From the NCBI RefSeq assembly GCF_900217795.1, contig NZ_OBMQ01000001.1, positions 549,011-613,010 of the forward strand: DNA of 64,000 bases. Reading direction: 5' to 3'. Numbering within the stretch: the stretch's first letter is position 1; each line of letters opens with the position of its first letter. Made by a program: the position numbers and the translations under genes. The notes under the pieces are model-generated. The model was not told where the DNA came from and did not search any database. It saw only the letters and a list, made by a program, of their open reading frames with translations. This stretch comes from Ureibacillus xyleni. Lineage in GTDB: Bacteria > Bacillota > Bacilli > Bacillales_A > Planococcaceae. Below are positions 13,194-23,174 of the stretch, one piece after another.

Positions 13194-13222
13194 ACTTTAT
13201 TCCTATTTATTTGTTCGGTCAA
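13194..13222 (-). promoter_or_regulatory. Sigma-A-like promoter of the chemoreceptor gene
   Basis: Read on the minus strand: TTGACC (13222-13217), 17-base spacer, TAAAGT (13199-13194), about 55 bases before the start codon. No sigma-D (GCCGATAT) box was seen, although sigma-D drives many receptors in B. subtilis. Confidence 0.5.
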
Positions 13223-13310
13223 TAATCGTATTGAGAATTGAAAGAAAATTGTTTTTTTTCAAGGATTTTTTATTATTTACGAGTAAGTGTTGTGCTTTTT
13301 GTAGAATTAG

Positions 13311-13342
13311 TAAAAAAAAAACGCCCAAAGAGGACGTTTTTT
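13311..13342 (-). terminator. Terminator of rqcH
   Basis: On the minus strand AACGTCC pairs with GGGCGTT (one T-G wobble) around a short TCTTT loop, followed by a run of nine or more T. It starts seven bases after the rqcH stop. Confidence 0.88.
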
Positions 13343-13348
13343 CTAAGA

Positions 13349-15031
13349 TTACTTTTTTAATTTTAATACGATTTCTTCATCCGGAGTAACGAATAGCGTT
13401 TTCTGTTCAAAATAAATAACAAATCCAGGCTTTGACCCATTTGGTTTCTTTACTTGGCGGATTTCTGTATAGTCAACCGGGACCGATGAAGAGGACCTTG
13501 CTTTACTAAAATATGCACTAAGAGTCGCAGCTTCAAGAAGGGTTGTTTCGTCTGGTTCATTAGAATGAATTACTACATGTGATCCTGGGATATCTTTTGT
13601 ATGTAACCAAATGTCATTTCTATTTGCCAACTTAAAGGTTAAATAATCATTTTGTTTATTATTTTTTCCAACAGAAATACGGATTCCAGTTGAAGAAATA
13701 TATTGTTCTGGAGATGGTTTTACAGGCTTCTTTTTCTTTTTGCTTGCTCGCATTCGTAGGTAACCTTGTTCAGCGAGTTCTTCTCGAATTTCTTCAATAT
13801 CAGCAGGTGATGCTTGCTCTACTTGGGCCATTAACATTTCAAAGTATTGAATTTCATTATTTGTCTTTTCAATTTGTTCTTTTACCATAATCAATGCATT
13901 TTTTGCTTTATTATATTTTGTATAATAACTTTGCGCATTTTCAACAGGTGTTTTTCGTTCGCTTATAGGAATCGTTATTTGTTCTGAATCTTCGCTATAA
14001 TAATTTGTAACCGTTACTTCTTTCATTCCTTTTTCAAATTGATACAGATTCGCCATAAGCAATTCGCCATATAATTGAAATTTGTCTAGTTTTGATGCGT
14101 TTTCAATGTCTTTATGAAGTTTCTTTAGTTTTAGTTTTAGTTTATTTAATTCATTTTGAAGCCAGTTTTCCAGATCGCCAGCCTGTTGTTTAACACGGTC
14201 ACGTTCGGCTCGCGCATAAAAGACACGATCTAATAAACTACTCAAATTTTCAAAAGAAATTTCTTGTTCATGTAAATGAGTTAGTTTGGTTGGGGAAAAG
14301 TAAATTTTTTTATCGATTTCCAAATAAGTTGGATGTGTACCAGTAATAATTTCATTTACAAATGTTCTAAACACTTCTATGACATTTCCATCTTTCAATC
14401 GAAATAATAGTTCAGTTGCATGAATAGGTGAAAATCCTTTAAATGATTCTACAATTTCTTTTGATGTTTTACTTTCAGAGAAAAATTGTTGTATTTCATC
14501 ATCTGTAACCTTTAACGGATTAAGTTTTTCTTGTGGTGGTGGGCTTATATAAGTTTGCCCAGGTAAAACTGTTCTGTAACTATTCATCGATGGGGGAAGG
14601 TGTTTTAAACTATCGATAATTTTATTAGTTTCGCTATCAATTAATATCGAATTACTATGACGACCCATAATTTCGAAGGTAAGTTTACGAGTAACAGCAT
14701 CACCAATTTCATTCTTGCTCTCAATCACCATTGTAATAATCCGTTCAAATTCTTCAAACTGTATGGCAGAAATAAATCCACCCTCTATATGTTTACGCAA
14801 TAACATACAAAACATTGGCGGTTCTGAAGGGTTATCAATTGAATGGTCTGTCAAATGAACTCGGGCATATGATGGGTGAATAGAATTTAAAAGCTTGTAG
14901 TTTTCACCGTTCGCGCGAATATGTAATACAATCTCTAGAGCATTTGGCTGGTGAATTTTTGTAATTCTACCGGTTATGAGTTTTTTTAACTCGTTTGCCA
15001 TCGCAAATGTAAATAATCCATCAAAAGCCAT
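13349..15031 (-). CDS. rqcH: Ribosome quality-control protein RqcH (NFACT family)
   Basis: NFACT proteins bind obstructed 50S subunits carrying peptidyl-tRNA and direct untemplated Ala-tail addition; the family is also called FbpA/YloA fibronectin-binding. The protein begins MAFDGLFTF at 15031, eight bases after GAGGA; an ATG nine codons upstream (15058) lacks a ribosome site and conserved sequence. Length is 560 residues. The NFACT-N domain has PPMFCMLLRKHIEGG and EIMGRHSNSILID. A long central coiled coil (~280-410) is followed by NFACT-R near residues 440-550 (DIWLHTKDIPGSHVVI). Transcribed alone on the minus strand. Role known from B. subtilis; secretion or adhesion is doubtful because no signal peptide is seen. 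Confidence 0.95.
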   Translation of the reverse strand: MAFDGLFTFAMANELKKLITGRITKIHQPNALEIVLHIRANGENYKLLNSIHPSYARVHLTDHSIDNPSEPPMFCMLLRKHIEGGFISAIQFEEFERIITMVIESKNEIGDAVTRKLTFEIMGRHSNSILIDSETNKIIDSLKHLPPSMNSYRTVLPGQTYISPPPQEKLNPLKVTDDEIQQFFSESKTSKEIVESFKGFSPIHATELLFRLKDGNVIEVFRTFVNEIITGTHPTYLEIDKKIYFSPTKLTHLHEQEISFENLSSLLDRVFYARAERDRVKQQAGDLENWLQNELNKLKLKLKKLHKDIENASKLDKFQLYGELLMANLYQFEKGMKEVTVTNYYSEDSEQITIPISERKTPVENAQSYYTKYNKAKNALIMVKEQIEKTNNEIQYFEMLMAQVEQASPADIEEIREELAEQGYLRMRASKKKKKPVKPSPEQYISSTGIRISVGKNNKQNDYLTFKLANRNDIWLHTKDIPGSHVVIHSNEPDETTLLEAATLSAYFSKARSSSSVPVDYTEIRQVKKPNGSKPGFVIYFEQKTLFVTPDEEIVLKLKK

Positions 15032-15367
15032 ATTTATTCCTCTTTTCTTAAAAATCAATTCCGTTACGATAATTTACATTTTTGTTTAGTGTTTTTTCTA
15101 TTGAATATACTTTTAAAGTGTAGCGAGATTTATGACGAGTAATCACGTATTTTAGTGAATTCCATAATCATTACCTATTTACTACATGAAATAATCGAAC
15201 AAAAAGCTTATCATCTCATCTGCTCGTTCAAAAAACATCTTATTCTTCATTATACTACACATTTTTTTAGTTGCCTTCTAAATTAACTTTTATGTGTTTG
15301 AAAGGTAATAAGTTGAAAAAATTATGTTATAATCGAAAATAGTATGCAAAGAAAGGTGTGACGAACC
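15032..15367. other. Divergent intergenic region between rqcH and yicC
   Basis: 336 bases without a gene. It must contain the rqcH promoter on the minus strand and the yicC promoter on the plus strand. Only the latter (extended -10 at 15325-15333) could be placed with any confidence. A perfect TATAAT on the minus strand near 15250 has no acceptable -35. Confidence 0.55.
15325..15333 (+). promoter_or_regulatory. Extended -10 promoter before yicC
   Basis: TGTTATAAT is a perfect extended -10 element (TGnTATAAT). No good -35 lies 17 bases upstream, which extended -10 promoters tolerate. It would start transcription about 30 bases before the yicC start codon. Confidence 0.6.
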
Positions 15368-16243
15368 TTGGTACGTAGTATGACTGGTTTTGGCAGGGGT
15401 GTCACAACAACAGTAAACTATCAGCTAACTGTAGAAATTCGTTCGGTTAACCATAGATTCCTCGAAATTTATACGAAATTTCCCAAAGAATGGTTAGAAG
15501 TTGAAATATTAACAAAAAAACTTCTATCTGAATATGTCCAACGTGGAAAATTAGATGTCACAGTAAATATGAAATCGAACGGAAATGAAACAGAAACATT
15601 TCAAATTAACTGGCCTCTAATTGAAAGCTACAAACGAGCAAAAAATGAACTTCGTAACGTTTTGCCATTAGAAGAAAAATGGACAATGGATGAAATTTTC
15701 TCTTTAGAAACTGCGTTAGTTTATGAAAAACAAGAAATTTCACCTGAAGAACTTCGAGATGCAATCGAAAATGCCGTGAGAGAGGCTGCAGCACAATTAG
15801 TAATGATGCGTGAAAAAGAGGGACAACAGTTAAAACAAACACTTCTTCACTATAAAGAAGAAATGATGTCACACGTGGACTTTATTCGAACGCATTCCTC
15901 TGACGCTGTAGAAAAATACCGTGAGAGGTTAATGGAAAGAATTAAGGAAATTGTAAATGGAGAGTTGGTTGAAGATCGCATTCTTGCGGAAGTTGCAATA
16001 TTCGCAGAACGTGTTGATATTTCAGAAGAACTTGATCGCCTTAGTAGTCATTTTAAACAGCTTGAAGAAACATTAGAGGAGTCTGTTTCTATAGGTAGAA
16101 AATTAGATTTTTTAATGCAGGAAATGCATAGGGAAATTAATACAATTGGTTCTAAAAACCAATCTTCGGAAGTTTCCGTTGCTGTTGTTCAATCTAAAAC
16201 AATCTTAGAAAAAATGCGTGAGCAAGTACAAAATATTGAATAA
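15368..16243 (+). CDS. yicC: YicC/YloC family endoribonuclease
   Basis: This 291-residue protein of the YicC-like family (YloC in B. subtilis) has been characterised elsewhere as an endoribonuclease. It opens MVRSMTGFGRG from a TTG start at 15368, nine bases after AAAGGTG; the next ATG (15380) would remove the conserved first four residues. The DUF1732 C-terminus is intact (LDFLMQEMHREINTIGSKNQ, residue ~246-265). It is the first gene of the yicC-gmk-rpoZ run. In B. subtilis remA sits between this gene and gmk; here it is missing. Confidence 0.94.
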   Translation: MVRSMTGFGRGVTTTVNYQLTVEIRSVNHRFLEIYTKFPKEWLEVEILTKKLLSEYVQRGKLDVTVNMKSNGNETETFQINWPLIESYKRAKNELRNVLPLEEKWTMDEIFSLETALVYEKQEISPEELRDAIENAVREAAAQLVMMREKEGQQLKQTLLHYKEEMMSHVDFIRTHSSDAVEKYRERLMERIKEIVNGELVEDRILAEVAIFAERVDISEELDRLSSHFKQLEETLEESVSIGRKLDFLMQEMHREINTIGSKNQSSEVSVAVVQSKTILEKMREQVQNIE

Positions 16244-16340
16244 TAACTCCAATAAACTGCACCGAACTAAAGGAGCAGATAATAAAACTTTTAATTTACA
16301 AAAAAATATTGTTTAATAGCAGTAAGTGAGGGAGAAGTAG

Positions 16341-16964
<624 letters not shown>

Positions 16965-16968
16965 TGAT

Positions 16969-17193
16969 ATGTTATACCCATCTATTGATGCTTTAAAAAG
17001 TAAAATTGATTCAAAATACTCTTTAGTGAGCCTTGCTGCAAAACGTGCTCGTCAAATGCAAGAACAAGGTGACGAAAAACTACAAGTGTATGTTTCATAC
17101 AAGCCTGTTGGAAGAGCGTTAGAAGAAGTAGCTGTTGGTGTATTAAAGAAAGAAAAGCAAGATGAATCAACAGTATACGAAGATGAAGTTTAA
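16969..17193 (+). CDS. rpoZ: RNA polymerase omega subunit
   Basis: A 74-residue omega subunit that helps assemble and stabilise the beta' subunit of RNA polymerase. It has the conserved [28 protein letters not shown] block and the second conserved patch [13 protein letters not shown]. Length is normal for Bacillales. It follows gmk by four bases and shares its transcript. A perfect hairpin begins immediately at its stop codon. Confidence 0.96.
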   Translation: MLYPSIDALKSKIDSKYSLVSLAAKRARQMQEQGDEKLQVYVSYKPVGRALEEVAVGVLKKEKQDESTVYEDEV

Positions 17194-17219
17194 TAGTTGT
17201 TTAATTGAACAAACAACTA
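17194..17219 (+). terminator. Perfect hairpin directly after rpoZ
   Basis: TAGTTGTTT (17194-17202) and AAACAACTA (17211-17219) form a 9-base perfect stem with an 8-base loop right after the rpoZ stop. No T-run follows, so it may be an RNA-stabilising or processing hairpin instead of a full terminator. Confidence 0.5.
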
Positions 17220-17264
17220 GCCTGTTCGAATATATGTTTTAATTGTTGATATGACTAACTTGGT

Positions 17265-17293
17265 AGCTCCCGGAGAATTTTTCTTTGGGAGCT
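17265..17293 (+). terminator. Second hairpin before coaC
   Basis: AGCTCCC (17265-17271) pairs perfectly with GGGAGCT (17287-17293); the loop is T-rich and only a weak TGTCATTT follows. It ends nine bases before the coaC ribosome site, so it could attenuate read-through into coaC. Confidence 0.5.
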
Positions 17294-17318
17294 TGTCATT
17301 TGAAAGGATGAATTCATC

Positions 17319-17873
17319 ATGAAAAAAAATATTTTACTATGTGTATCTGGTGGGATTGCCGTATATAAAGCAGTTGCCCTTGTAAGTAAATTATCGCAAG
17401 CAAATTTTAATGTGAAAGTAATGATGACGGAATCAGCACGTAAATTTGTAACACCTTTAAGTTTTCAAGTAATGTCAAAAAATGATGTGTATTATGATAC
17501 GTTTGATGAAAAAGAGTCGAGTGTCATTGCCCATATCGATCTTGCAGATTGGGCAGATTTAATCCTTATTGCCCCTGCTACAGCAAATGTGATTGGGAAA
17601 CTGGCAAATGGGATTGCAGACGATATGATTACAACTACTTGTCTTGCAGCAACATGTCCTGTTTGGTTAGCCCCAGCAATGAATGTACATATGTATGATC
17701 ACCCAGCAGTAAAGAGAAATATTGCCCGTTTAGCAGAAGATGGTTGTTCGTTTATTGAGCCATCTGAAGGGTTTTTAGCTTGTGGTTACGTAGGAAAAGG
17801 CCGTTTAGAAGAACCAGAAAAAATTACACAAATTGTTGGTAAATTTTTTGTGGAGGAAGCGGATAAACAATGA
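17319..17873 (+). CDS. coaC: Phosphopantothenoylcysteine decarboxylase, CoaC domain only
   Basis: This flavoprotein decarboxylates phosphopantothenoylcysteine to phosphopantetheine in CoA synthesis. The gene occupies the coaBC position, but at 184 residues it contains only the CoaC half. Visible catalytic features: His72 in AHIDLADWAD, Asn122 in the PAMNVHMY motif, and Cys155 in FLACGYVGKGRL. The protein stops where the CoaB (ligase) domain normally begins, and the stop overlaps the priA ATG (ATGA), so no CoaB remnant fits behind it. Start ATG follows GAAAGGATG. CoaB must be encoded elsewhere, as in streptococci and enterococci, where the two are separate. The reaction is secure; the split is the oddity. 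Confidence 0.93.
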   Translation: MKKNILLCVSGGIAVYKAVALVSKLSQANFNVKVMMTESARKFVTPLSFQVMSKNDVYYDTFDEKESSVIAHIDLADWADLILIAPATANVIGKLANGIADDMITTTCLAATCPVWLAPAMNVHMYDHPAVKRNIARLAEDGCSFIEPSEGFLACGYVGKGRLEEPEKITQIVGKFFVEEADKQ

Positions 17874-20287
17874 CAATTTTCATCGCAGAAGTGATTGTTG
17901 ATGTGGCTGCTTATCCTGTAGATCGTTCCTTTGATTACTTGGTACCAGAAGAAATGGTTTCGTTAATTGAATTAGGTAGCCGTGTGAAAGTTCAATTTGG
18001 TCCAAGAAATGTCCTAGGGTTTGTAGTTGCCTTAAAGCAGGACACAGAAGTACCCCTTGAAAAAATTAAACCAATTTCACAACTTCTTGATATTGAACCG
18101 GTATTAACAAGTGAAATGCTACAACTTGCTAAATGGTTAAAACATGAAACAATCTGTTATGAAATTGATGCATTACAAGTGATGTTACCTTCCGCATTAC
18201 GGGCGAAATATGAAAAAATTATTACACTTCAAACAGATATAGAAAACTTACCAGATGCACTTAAACCTTTTTTTAGTCAATCATCTAAAGTGAACTACAA
18301 AGAGTTTGAGAAAAATAATTTACTTCATACTTTAAAAATGGCTTTAAAAGAAAAGGTAGTCGTTTTAGAAAATGTTGTTAAACAAAAAGGGCAAGTAAAG
18401 GAAGTTCGGAAAGTACAAATAAATGATGAATTAGAAAAATTAATTGCCCTTTCAAAGGGAATTTCCAATCGAGCAAAAAAACAAAAAGTATTGATTGAAT
18501 GGATGATGCAACATGTTGGGGAAACATTAGAACCTGACACACTTTACCATGAAACCAATACTTCGCCCCAAGTCTTACAGGCAGTAATTGAGCTGGGTGC
18601 TGCTAAATTTGTACACGAAGAAGTATACCGAGATCCGTTCTCTAAAGAAGTGGGGAAAACCAATTTTCTTAATTTGACTGATGAACAATCCTTAGCACTT
18701 CAAAAAATCACATCATCAATGAGAGACAAACGAACTGAAACGTTTTTACTCCACGGTATCACAGGTAGTGGGAAGACAGAAGTTTATTTGCAAGCCATCG
18801 CAAAATGTTTAGAAGACGGAAAAGAAGCAATTGTTCTAGTACCAGAAATTTCTCTTACACCGCAAATGACGGAACGCTTTCGCTCGAGGTTTGGGGAACT
18901 TGTCGCTGTCATGCATAGCGGATTATCAGTTGGTGAGAAGTATGATGAATGGCGAAAAGTTCATCAAGGAAAAGTAAAAGTCGTTGTTGGAGCAAGATCT
19001 GCTATTTTTGCACCATTTGAAAATGTTGGCATTATTATTTTGGATGAAGAACATGAATCAACTTACAAACAAGAAGATAATCCAAGATACCATGCACGAG
19101 ATGTGGCTATATGGCGAGGGAAGTATCATAATTGTCCAGTTGTGTTAGGTAGTGCGACTCCATCTTTAGAGTCATATGCCCGAGCAAAAAAAAATGTATA
19201 TTCACTTCTTACATTAAAGGAAAGGGCTATGAAACAAGCATTACCAACTGTTCAGATTGTGGATTTAAGGGAAGAATTGAAAAAAGGGAATCGTTCGATG
19301 TTTTCTCAAGAATTAATCGAATCGATTGAGAGCCGAATAAATAAAAAAGAACAAACTGTCTTATTTTTAAATCGCCGAGGCTATTCATCTTTTGTTTTAT
19401 GTCGTGATTGTGGTACCGTTCTACAGTGCCAAAACTGTGATATTTCACTAACTTACCACCGCTCAAATGAAAAGTGCAAATGTCATTACTGCGGTTATGA
19501 AGAGTTTGTTCCTAAGTTTTGTCCACAATGCCAAAGTGAACATATCCGTTTTTTTGGCACTGGAACACAAAAAGTTGAAGAAGAATTGTACAAACTATTC
19601 CCTCATGCGCGGGTCTTAAGGATGGATGTTGATACGACCAAAACAAAGGGGTCCCATGAACAAATATTGGAAGCTTTTGGGGAAGGAAAGGCGGATATTT
19701 TGTTAGGTACCCAAATGATAGCAAAAGGTCTTGATTATCCAAACATTACTTTAGTAGGAGTTCTTAGTGCAGATACATCCCTTCATTTACCTGACTTCCG
19801 ATCAGCAGAAAAAACCTTTCAATTGTTAACTCAAGTTAGCGGTCGTGCGGGGAGACATGAGAAAAAAGGAGAAGTAGTTATTCAAACCTACACACCAGAA
19901 CATTACGCCATCGAATTATCCAAAGCACAACATTATGAACCTTTTTATGAACGTGAAATGCTGATGCGCCACCTTGCAGGATATCCTCCTTATTATTACT
20001 TGGCCTTGGTTCAAATCTCACATGAAGATGTTATGATGGCGGCAGAATATGCACAAAAGTGTGTTGAATGGTTACGGTCAAATCTCTCTTTTAACGTCTC
20101 AATTATCGGACCAACCGCAGCGGGTATTAGTCGTCTCCAAAATAGATATCGATATCAATGTTTGATAAAATACAAAATAGAACCAGATTTGATTCCAACA
20201 CTAATGCAGCTTATTAAACTTTATCGTTCACAATGGATTAAAAATGGGATATTGTTATCCATCGATTTAGATCCGACAATGATTTAA
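17870..20287 (+). CDS. priA: Primosomal protein N' (replication-restart helicase)
   Basis: PriA reloads the replicative helicase at stalled forks. The 805-residue protein has the N-terminal DNA-binding domain (AEVIVDVAAYPVDRSFDYLVP), Walker A HGITGSGKTE (residue ~295), DEEH box, and the zinc-binding insert with paired Cys (CRDCG, CQNC, CHYC, CPQC; residues ~504-550) characteristic of PriA. Helicase motifs V/VI follow (LLGTQMIAKGLDYPNITLV, QVSGRAGR). Four-base overlap with coaC indicates coupling. A weak hairpin follows the stop. Confidence 0.97.
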   Translation: MTIFIAEVIVDVAAYPVDRSFDYLVPEEMVSLIELGSRVKVQFGPRNVLGFVVALKQDTEVPLEKIKPISQLLDIEPVLTSEMLQLAKWLKHETICYEIDALQVMLPSALRAKYEKIITLQTDIENLPDALKPFFSQSSKVNYKEFEKNNLLHTLKMALKEKVVVLENVVKQKGQVKEVRKVQINDELEKLIALSKGISNRAKKQKVLIEWMMQHVGETLEPDTLYHETNTSPQVLQAVIELGAAKFVHEEVYRDPFSKEVGKTNFLNLTDEQSLALQKITSSMRDKRTETFLLHGITGSGKTEVYLQAIAKCLEDGKEAIVLVPEISLTPQMTERFRSRFGELVAVMHSGLSVGEKYDEWRKVHQGKVKVVVGARSAIFAPFENVGIIILDEEHESTYKQEDNPRYHARDVAIWRGKYHNCPVVLGSATPSLESYARAKKNVYSLLTLKERAMKQALPTVQIVDLREELKKGNRSMFSQELIESIESRINKKEQTVLFLNRRGYSSFVLCRDCGTVLQCQNCDISLTYHRSNEKCKCHYCGYEEFVPKFCPQCQSEHIRFFGTGTQKVEEELYKLFPHARVLRMDVDTTKTKGSHEQILEAFGEGKADILLGTQMIAKGLDYPNITLVGVLSADTSLHLPDFRSAEKTFQLLTQVSGRAGRHEKKGEVVIQTYTPEHYAIELSKAQHYEPFYEREMLMRHLAGYPPYYYLALVQISHEDVMMAAEYAQKCVEWLRSNLSFNVSIIGPTAAGISRLQNRYRYQCLIKYKIEPDLIPTLMQLIKLYRSQWIKNGILLSIDLDPTMI

Positions 20288-20292
20288 ATTTT

Positions 20293-20316
20293 AGTTGGGA
20301 CGAAACTGTTCCAACT
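20293..20316 (+). terminator. Weak hairpin between priA and def
   Basis: AGTTGGGAC (20293-20301) pairs with GTTCCAACT (20308-20316), with one G-T pair and a 6-base loop. Only CCTTTC follows, so termination would be partial at best. Confidence 0.4.
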
Positions 20317-20359
20317 CCTTTCAAATTATAAAAAGAAGTGTAGAAAGAGGTGAAAAATA

Positions 20360-20854
20360 ATGGCAATTAAAGAAGTAGTAAAACATCCAGCAGCGGTGCT
20401 TACTGAAAAATGTACTGAAGTAACTGAAATTAATGAAGAAATCATTACACTTCTTGATGATTTATATGACACAATGGTTGAATATGATGGTGTTGGAATT
20501 GCAGCTCCTCAAATTAATGTCCCATTACGAGTAGCAATAGTAGAAATCGGTGAAGAACGTGACATTTTAGAAATGATTAATCCAACAGTTTTAGAAACTG
20601 ATGGTGCAGAAGTTGATATAGAAGGATGTTTAAGCTTTCCGAATCTTTTTGGGGAAGTAGAAAGACCTACATACGTAAAAATAGAAGCATGCGACCGAGA
20701 AGGCCGTGTATACGAACTAGAGGCTGGCGGTTTCGATGCTCGTGCAATACTTCATGAAATAGATCATTTAGATGGTGTGTTATTTAATTCAAAATTAATT
20801 CGAGTTGTGACAGAAGAAGAATTAGCTGAAATGTACGGTGAAGAGGAGGAATAA
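20360..20854 (+). CDS. def: Peptide deformylase
   Basis: Removes the formyl group from nascent proteins. The 164-residue type 1 enzyme has all three motifs: GVGIAAPQ (residue ~46), EGCLS (~93), and HEIDH (~135), in which the Cys and two His bind the metal. Ribosome site AGAGGTG precedes ATG 20360. It is followed after two bases by fmt, the enzyme that adds the formyl group, which is the standard pairing. Confidence 0.98.
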   Translation: MAIKEVVKHPAAVLTEKCTEVTEINEEIITLLDDLYDTMVEYDGVGIAAPQINVPLRVAIVEIGEERDILEMINPTVLETDGAEVDIEGCLSFPNLFGEVERPTYVKIEACDREGRVYELEAGGFDARAILHEIDHLDGVLFNSKLIRVVTEEELAEMYGEEEE

Positions 20855-20856
20855 TC

Positions 20857-21798
20857 TTGACGAAAATAGTCTTTATGGGAACACCAGATTTTAGCGTTCC
20901 TATTTTACGAATGATACATGATGAAGGTTATGAAATTTTAGCAGTAGTGACTCAACCAGATCGTCCAGTTGGGCGGAAAAGAGTTTTAACTCCTCCTCCT
21001 GTAAAAGCAGAAGCAACTCGATTAGGTCTACCTGTTTTACAACCTGAGAAGTTAAGAGATTCTCAAGAATTGCAAGACATCATTGCACTGAATCCAGATT
21101 TAATTGTTACTGCGGCATACGGCCAAATTTTACCGAAAAGTTTACTCGATTCACCTCCTTTAGGTTGTATTAATGTCCATGCATCACTTTTACCTAAATA
21201 TCGTGGAGGAGCACCAATTCATCAAGCAATTTTAGATGGAGAAGAAAAAACAGGTGTAACCATTATGTATATGGCGGAAAAATTAGATGCTGGTGATATT
21301 ATTTCCCAGAGAGAAATCTTAATTGAAGATACAGATAATACAGGTACCCTATTTGATAAATTAAGCATTGTAGGAAGAGAGTTATTAAAAGATACGCTCC
21401 CACAAATTATCGACGGAACAAATGAACGAATTGAACAAGAACACGCAAAAGCAACATTTGCTCATAATATTTCAAGAGAGCAGGAAAGAATTGATTGGTC
21501 AAAAGATGCGAGAACGGTATTTAACCAAATTCGTGGACTCTCTCCTTGGCCTGTAGCTTATACAACCCTTAATGGAGAAAATATCAAAATATGGTCGGCA
21601 AAAATGGGGAATACTTCGACTAAGGAACAACCTGGACAAGTTGTCAAAATCCATAAAGAGAGTTTCGAAATTGTTGCGGGCAATGGTGAAACTGTTGAAA
21701 TACTGGAATTGCAACCTGCCGGAAAAAAACGAATGACTGCAGAAGACTATTTACGCGGCACAGGTATGAAATTATCGATAGGGGACCAATTTGAATGA
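20857..21798 (+). CDS. fmt: Methionyl-tRNA formyltransferase
   Basis: Formylates initiator Met-tRNA using 10-formyl-tetrahydrofolate. The 313-residue protein starts at TTG 20857, six bases after GAGGAGGA, two bases after the def stop. The formyltransferase domain has [11 protein letters not shown] at the N-terminus, the catalytic [20 protein letters not shown] segment with its essential Asn/His, and the EKLDAGDI Asp loop. The C-terminal OB-like tRNA-binding domain runs from residue ~210. The stop overlaps the rsmB start by four bases. Confidence 0.97.
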   Translation: MTKIVFMGTPDFSVPILRMIHDEGYEILAVVTQPDRPVGRKRVLTPPPVKAEATRLGLPVLQPEKLRDSQELQDIIALNPDLIVTAAYGQILPKSLLDSPPLGCINVHASLLPKYRGGAPIHQAILDGEEKTGVTIMYMAEKLDAGDIISQREILIEDTDNTGTLFDKLSIVGRELLKDTLPQIIDGTNERIEQEHAKATFAHNISREQERIDWSKDARTVFNQIRGLSPWPVAYTTLNGENIKIWSAKMGNTSTKEQPGQVVKIHKESFEIVAGNGETVEILELQPAGKKRMTAEDYLRGTGMKLSIGDQFE

Positions 21799-23147
21799 CA
21801 AAAAAGAAGGCAACGATTTGGGATGGTAATGTTCGAGATGCAGCTTTAACGATACTTTTAGCTGTGGATAAAAACCAAGCCTATAGTAATTTACTTTTAA
21901 ACCAAACAATCAACAAATACAACATCGATTCAAAAGATAGAGCATTACTTACTGAAATTACCTATGGAACACTGCAGCATAAGTACACGCTTGATTTTTA
22001 CTTAGAGCCATTTATCCGTGGCAAACTAGATCTTTGGGTAAGGTGGCTACTACGCCTTTCAGTATATCAAATTGTTTATTTAAATCGTGTACCAGATCAT
22101 GCTGCGGTTAATGAAGCAGTAGAAATTGCTAAAAGAAGAGGACACAAAGGAATATCTTCAACTGTGAATGGAATATTGCGTTCAATATTGCGCCAAGGTA
22201 TTCCATCCGTTGATGTAATTGATGACCCGATTAAACGTTTAGCGATTCAAACAAGCCACCCTGAATGGTTAGTGGAGCGATTTATAGAATCATATGGTGT
22301 TGAAAAAACAACTGAGATGTTGCATGAAAATAATGTTCCACCAATCCAAACAGTACGAGTAAATACAACAAAGGCATCTTTAGAAGAAGTTCTTCAACTT
22401 CTACAAGCGGAAGGGATAGAAGCAAAACAAAGTAATGTTATCCCTGAATGCATTCATTTTGTTACTGGTCAAGCATCCAGAACAAATGCCTTTAAAGAAG
22501 GGTACATTACGATTCAAGATGAAAGCAGTATGATGCCAGCTAACGTTTTAAATCCACAAAAAGGGTGGCGTATTCTTGATATGTGTGCTGCCCCTGGTGG
22601 AAAAACGACACATCTGGCTGAAAAGATGGGCAATAACGGCTCAATTCTAGCTACTGATTTGCACCCGCATAAGCTGGACTTAGTTGACGCAACAAGTAAA
22701 CGCTTAGGACTAAACATTATTCAAACAGCTCCAATTGATGGTCGAAAAGCAGCTGAGTATTTAGAGGCTGAATCCTTCGATGCCGTGCTAGTGGATGCAC
22801 CTTGTTCAGGTCTTGGTGTTATGCGTCGAAAACCAGATATTAAATATACAAAACGAGAAGAAGACTTCGAGAGCTTACATCGTATTCAAGTAGAGTTACT
22901 AAATAATGCAGTTAAAGTGTTAAAGCCCGGGGGACGTCTTGTTTACAGTACGTGTACAGTGAATTCTAGTGAAAATGAAGAAACTGTTCATGCTTTTTTA
23001 GCGTCGCATCCAGAAATGGAATTAATTGAAATTGAAAATCTGCCTGAAGAACTTTCAGAACGTGGACAAAGTGGAATGCTTCAAGTGTTTCCACAAGATT
23101 TTGGAAGTGATGGATTTTTTGTAGCAGCTTTTCGAAAAACTACTTAG
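21795..23147 (+). CDS. rsmB: 16S rRNA (cytosine-967-C5)-methyltransferase
   Basis: Methylates C967 (E. coli numbering) of 16S rRNA. The 450 residues comprise an N-terminal NusB-like RNA-binding domain (~10-145) and a NSUN-type methyltransferase domain with the SAM motif [15 protein letters not shown] (~256-270), the [10 protein letters not shown] Cys and the VYSTCTV nucleophilic Cys. Start ATG overlaps fmt by four bases. Orientation and order def-fmt-rsmB-rlmN match other Bacillales. Confidence 0.97.
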   Translation: MTKKKATIWDGNVRDAALTILLAVDKNQAYSNLLLNQTINKYNIDSKDRALLTEITYGTLQHKYTLDFYLEPFIRGKLDLWVRWLLRLSVYQIVYLNRVPDHAAVNEAVEIAKRRGHKGISSTVNGILRSILRQGIPSVDVIDDPIKRLAIQTSHPEWLVERFIESYGVEKTTEMLHENNVPPIQTVRVNTTKASLEEVLQLLQAEGIEAKQSNVIPECIHFVTGQASRTNAFKEGYITIQDESSMMPANVLNPQKGWRILDMCAAPGGKTTHLAEKMGNNGSILATDLHPHKLDLVDATSKRLGLNIIQTAPIDGRKAAEYLEAESFDAVLVDAPCSGLGVMRRKPDIKYTKREEDFESLHRIQVELLNNAVKVLKPGGRLVYSTCTVNSSENEETVHAFLASHPEMELIEIENLPEELSERGQSGMLQVFPQDFGSDGFFVAAFRKTT

Positions 23148-23174
23148 ATAGACAAAAGGAGAATCCAATTACAA

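Noticed and set aside
16275-16325. Possible tiny ORF after the orphan AAAGGAG
   Set aside because: It would need an ATA start, and the translation shows no similarity to RemA.
17319-20287. Frameshift or pseudogene explanation for the short coaBC
   Set aside because: No CoaB-like sequence appears in any frame between coaC and priA, and the ATGA overlap is a clean functional junction.
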